From Synaphobranchus kaupii (Eukaryota; Chordata; Actinopteri; Anguilliformes; Synaphobranchidae): 64,000 nt of DNA. Shown piece by piece: positions 60,976 through 64,000 of this stretch. Below the pieces are notes generated by a model. The model saw only the letters and a program-made list of their open reading frames with translations, ran no database searches and had not been told where the DNA came from. How positions within the stretch are numbered: the stretch's first letter is position 1; every line of letters begins with the position of its first letter. The DNA lies in assembly GCA_029718625.1 (NCBI GenBank), contig CM056389.1, forward strand, positions 17,585,670 to 17,649,669. The letters are read 5' to 3'. Both the position numbers and the translations under genes were made by a program.

Positions 60976-63900
60976 CTTAGCATAATGTCCATTCATATAA
61001 AATATTGTTTTGAATGAACCGACCTACGATTTACGAGGTTGACGTGCGGTTTCATTTAGCGGTCTAGAAATAAATCCCCGCCCACTAAGCTCATGAACCA
61101 ATTATATTAAATTGTAGCTTATTTTGTCATCTGTAACTAGCATTTTTCTAAAAGAAAATCAGTGATTGTACCGCAGAGCTATTATACGTCAAACCATCAG
61201 AACAATTGCAATTAAATTAGAACGCTCCGGCTTTAAAGGGTTTAAAACCCAAACCGCGCCCAGCGTCCAGAGCTCCACGTAGCTAGTGACCGGCGAAATT
61301 ATACAACCGGAGCCCCCCTATCCGCGTTCCTTAGTTCCTAAGGAACGCGGATATGGGGGGCTCCGGTTGTATCAATACAGTAAGATAACAGTAAGTGCAT
61401 GCCTGATGGTCCTCCGTGTCGTACACTCTCCTTATCTTCAGTGACTGTATCAGATGGCTAAATGTCCATCCTTTGCTGCAGTGCATAATTATGTAATTAT
61501 TTACCATTTCATTAATCCATTACATATCGTATAAAACCATTTCTGAGTAAGTAAAGGGCTGTAAACTTGCAAAAACATCATCTTACAGCAAACGCTTGAT
61601 GCTTATGTCAGGAATAGCTAAAATAGCCATTTAATTAATCCATAAAATATAAAACCATTTCTGAGTCATTAAAGGGGTGTTTAGTGGGAATTACATTATA
61701 CAGAAAACACTTTATGCTCCAGAATAACGTTAGATAAAAAGCACAACAATAACACAATGTTAGTCTACTTAGCATAATGTCCATTCATATAAAATATTGT
61801 TTTGAATGAACCGACCTACGATTTACGAGGTTGACGTGCGGTTTCATTTAGCGGTCTAGAAATCAATCCCCGCCCACTAAGCTCATGAACCAATTATATT
61901 AAATTGTAGCTTATTTTGTCATCTGTAACTAGCATTTTTCTCAAAGAAAATCAGTGATTGGACGGCAGAGCTATTATACGTCAAACCATCAGAACAATTG
62001 TAATTAAATTAGAACGCTCCGGCTTTAAAGGGTTTAAAACAGTTTAAAACCCAAACCGCGCCCAGCGTCCGGAGTTCCACGTAGCTAGTGACCGGCGAAA
62101 TTATAGGTTGTATCAATACAGTAAGATAACAGTAAGTGCATGCCTGATGGTCCTCCGTGTCGTACACTCTCCTTCTCTTCAGTGACTGTATCAGATGGCT
62201 AAATGTCCATCCTTTGCTGCAGTGCATAATTATGTAATTATTTACCATTTCATTAATCCATTACATATCGTATAAAACCATTTCTGAGTAAGTAAAGGGC
62301 TGTAAACTTGCAAAAACATCATCTTACAGCAAACGCTTGATGCTTATGTCAGGAATAGCTAAAATAGCCATTTAATTAATCCATAAAATATAAAACAATT
62401 TCTGAGTCATTAAAGGGGTGTTTAGTGAGAATGACATCATACAAAATACACTTTATGCTCCAGCATAACGTTAGATAAAAAGCACAACAATAACACAATG
62501 TTAGACTACTTAGCATAATGTCCATTCATATAAAATATTGTTTTGAATGAACCGACCTACGATTTACGAGGTTGACGTGCGGTTTCATTTAGCGGTCTAG
62601 AAATAAATCCCCGCCCACTAAGCTCATGAACCAATTATATTAAATTGTAGCTTATTTTGTCATCTGTAACTAGCATTTTTCTCAAAGAAAATCAGTGATT
62701 GGACGGCAGAGCTATTATACGTCAAACCATCAGAACAATTGTAATTAAATTAGAACGCTCCGGCTTTAAAGGGTTTAAAACAGTTTAAAACCCAAACCGC
62801 GCCCAGCGTCCGGAGTTCCACGTAGCTAGTGACCGGCGAAATTATAGGTTGTATCAATACAGTAAGATAACAGTAAGTGCATGCCTGATGGTCCTCCGTG
62901 TCGTACACTCTCCTTCTCTTCAGTGACTGTATCAGATGGCTAAATGTCCATCCTTTGCTGCAGTGCATAATTATGTAATTATTTACCATTTCATCAATCC
63001 ATTACATATCGTATAAAACCATTTCTGAGTAAGTAAAGGGCTGTAAACTTGCAAAAACATCATCTTACAGCAAACGCTTGATGCTTATGTCAGGAATAGC
63101 TAAAATAGCCATTTAATTAATCCATAAAATATAAAACCATTTCTGAGTCATTAAAGGGGTGTTTAGTGGGAATTACATTATACAGAAAACACTTTATGCT
63201 CCAGAATAACGTTAGATAAAAAGCACAACAATAACACAATGTTAGTCTACTTAGCATAATGTCCATTCATATAAAATATTGTTTTGAATGAACCGACCTA
63301 CGATTTACGAGGTTGACGTGCGGTTTCATTTAGCGGTCTAGAAATAAATCCCCGCCCACTAAGCTCATGAACCAATTATATTAAATTGTAGCTTATTTTG
63401 TCATCTGTAACTAGCATTTTTCTAAAAGAAAATCAGTGATTGTACCGCAGAGCTATTATACGTCAAACCATCAGAACAATTGCAATTAAATTAGAACGCT
63501 CCGGCTTTAAAGGGTTTAAAACCCAAACCGCGCCCAGCGTCCAGAGCTCCACGTAGCTAGTGACCGGCGAAATTATACAACCGGAGCCCCCCTATCCGCG
63601 TTCCTTAGTTCCTAAGGAACGCGGATATGGGGGGCTCCGGTTGTATCAATACAGTAAGATAACAGTAAGTGCATGCCTGATGGTCCTCCGTGTCGTACAC
63701 TCTCCTTCTCTTCAGTGACTGTATCAGATGGCTAAATGTCCATCCTTTGCTGCAGTGCATAATTATGTAATTATTTACCATTTCATTAATCCATTACATA
63801 TCGTATAAAACCATTTCTGAGTAAGTAAAGGGCTGTAAACTTGCAAAAACATCATCTTACAGCAAACGCTTGATGCTTATGTCAGGAATAGCTAAAATAG

Positions 63901-64000
63901 CCATTTAATTAATCCATAAAATATAAAACCATTTCTGAGTCATTAAAGGGGTGTTTAGTGAGAATGACATCATACAAAATACACTTTATGCTCCAGCATA
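60976..64000. repeat. M74-M77, right edge (792, 741, 741, partial B)
   Basis: Monomer starts are 60976, 61768, 62509 and 63250. M74 carries CTCCTTATCTTCAG as in M50, M53, M55 and M59. M76 is type A with a type B 3' end and a private CATCAATCC near 62995. M77 is type B with the 70-bp palindrome and runs off the window after 751 bp. The array continues beyond the window. Confidence 0.92.

Larger units (their letters stand above)
1..64000. repeat. Tandem satellite array, 741-bp base monomer, 77 units
   Basis: The motif CTTAGCATAATG recurs in one orientation every 741-816 bp (1476 bp or more where a transposon is carried), giving 77 monomers that fill the whole window. Monomer order and spacing define three higher-order repeats, listed separately. 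Copies differ mainly by a few diagnostic substitutions, one palindrome and one 10-bp duplication. No gene-like reading frame survives inspection: every open frame repeats with the monomer. Near-identity over multi-kilobase blocks is the usual sign of recent amplification by unequal crossing over. Function is unknown; a centromeric or pericentromeric location is inference only. Confidence 0.98.

Noticed and set aside
1..64000. CRISPR array or bacterial repeat
   Set aside because: Repeat units are hundreds of bases long with no short repeat-spacer pattern and no cas genes; the sequence character is eukaryotic satellite.

Overview
The window is a single block of eukaryotic satellite DNA with no credible protein-coding, tRNA or rRNA gene. 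It holds 77 head-to-tail monomers (76 whole, the last cut by the window end) with a base length of 741 bp. All point the same way and I see no non-satellite sequence except transposon insertions carried inside monomers. The repeat is AT-rich, is homogenised at many scales and contains DNA transposon remnants. This points to a heterochromatic (pericentromeric, centromeric or subtelomeric) region of an animal chromosome. The general character of the embedded non-autonomous elements makes a teleost fish my best guess, but that is a weak inference. Monomers are numbered M1-M77 here, each starting at the motif CTTAGCATAATG.

Monomer classes. Type A (741 bp, 27 copies, plus 4 copies with an extra 11-bp duplication) has the motif TTTAAAACAGTTTAAAAC and no hairpin. 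Type B (40 copies, 769-816 bp) lacks the 10-bp TTTAAAACAG duplication and carries a nearly perfect palindrome starting 326 bp into the monomer, in six length variants (47, 48, 54/55, 70, 84 and 94 bp). Type C (6 copies, 1476 bp or longer) is a type A monomer with a 727-bp long-TIR transposon inserted and an exact 8-bp target duplication. One type C copy (M40) carries a second, nested 743-bp element with a TAA target duplication, PIF/Harbinger-like.

Layout. 1-806: one 806-bp monomer. 807-10527: a 4-monomer higher-order repeat (HOR-I, about 3.73 kb: 741, 741, 776, 1476), two full copies and a half copy. 9052-38763: an 8-monomer repeat (HOR-II, about 6.88 kb: 1476, 792, 776, 741, 770, 792, 752, 776), two full copies (19723-33477), a partial copy on each side, and an inserted group of odd monomers at 15151-17402. 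38764-51794: a domain without type C, built from A-B dimers of 1533 bp, chimeric monomers and a copied three-monomer segment. 51795-60975: a 6-monomer repeat (HOR-III, about 4.59 kb: 806, 769, 741, 792, 741, 741), two copies. 60976-64000: further B/A monomers to the window end.

How it works together. Nothing here forms a pathway. The biology is that of a satellite evolving by unequal exchange and gene conversion: a mobile element entered one monomer and was then amplified with the array, a second element entered later, and a palindrome within the monomer keeps changing at its centre. A 2.7-kb stretch (53641-56358) has a cluster of single-base indels that looks like uncorrected sequencing error rather than biology.
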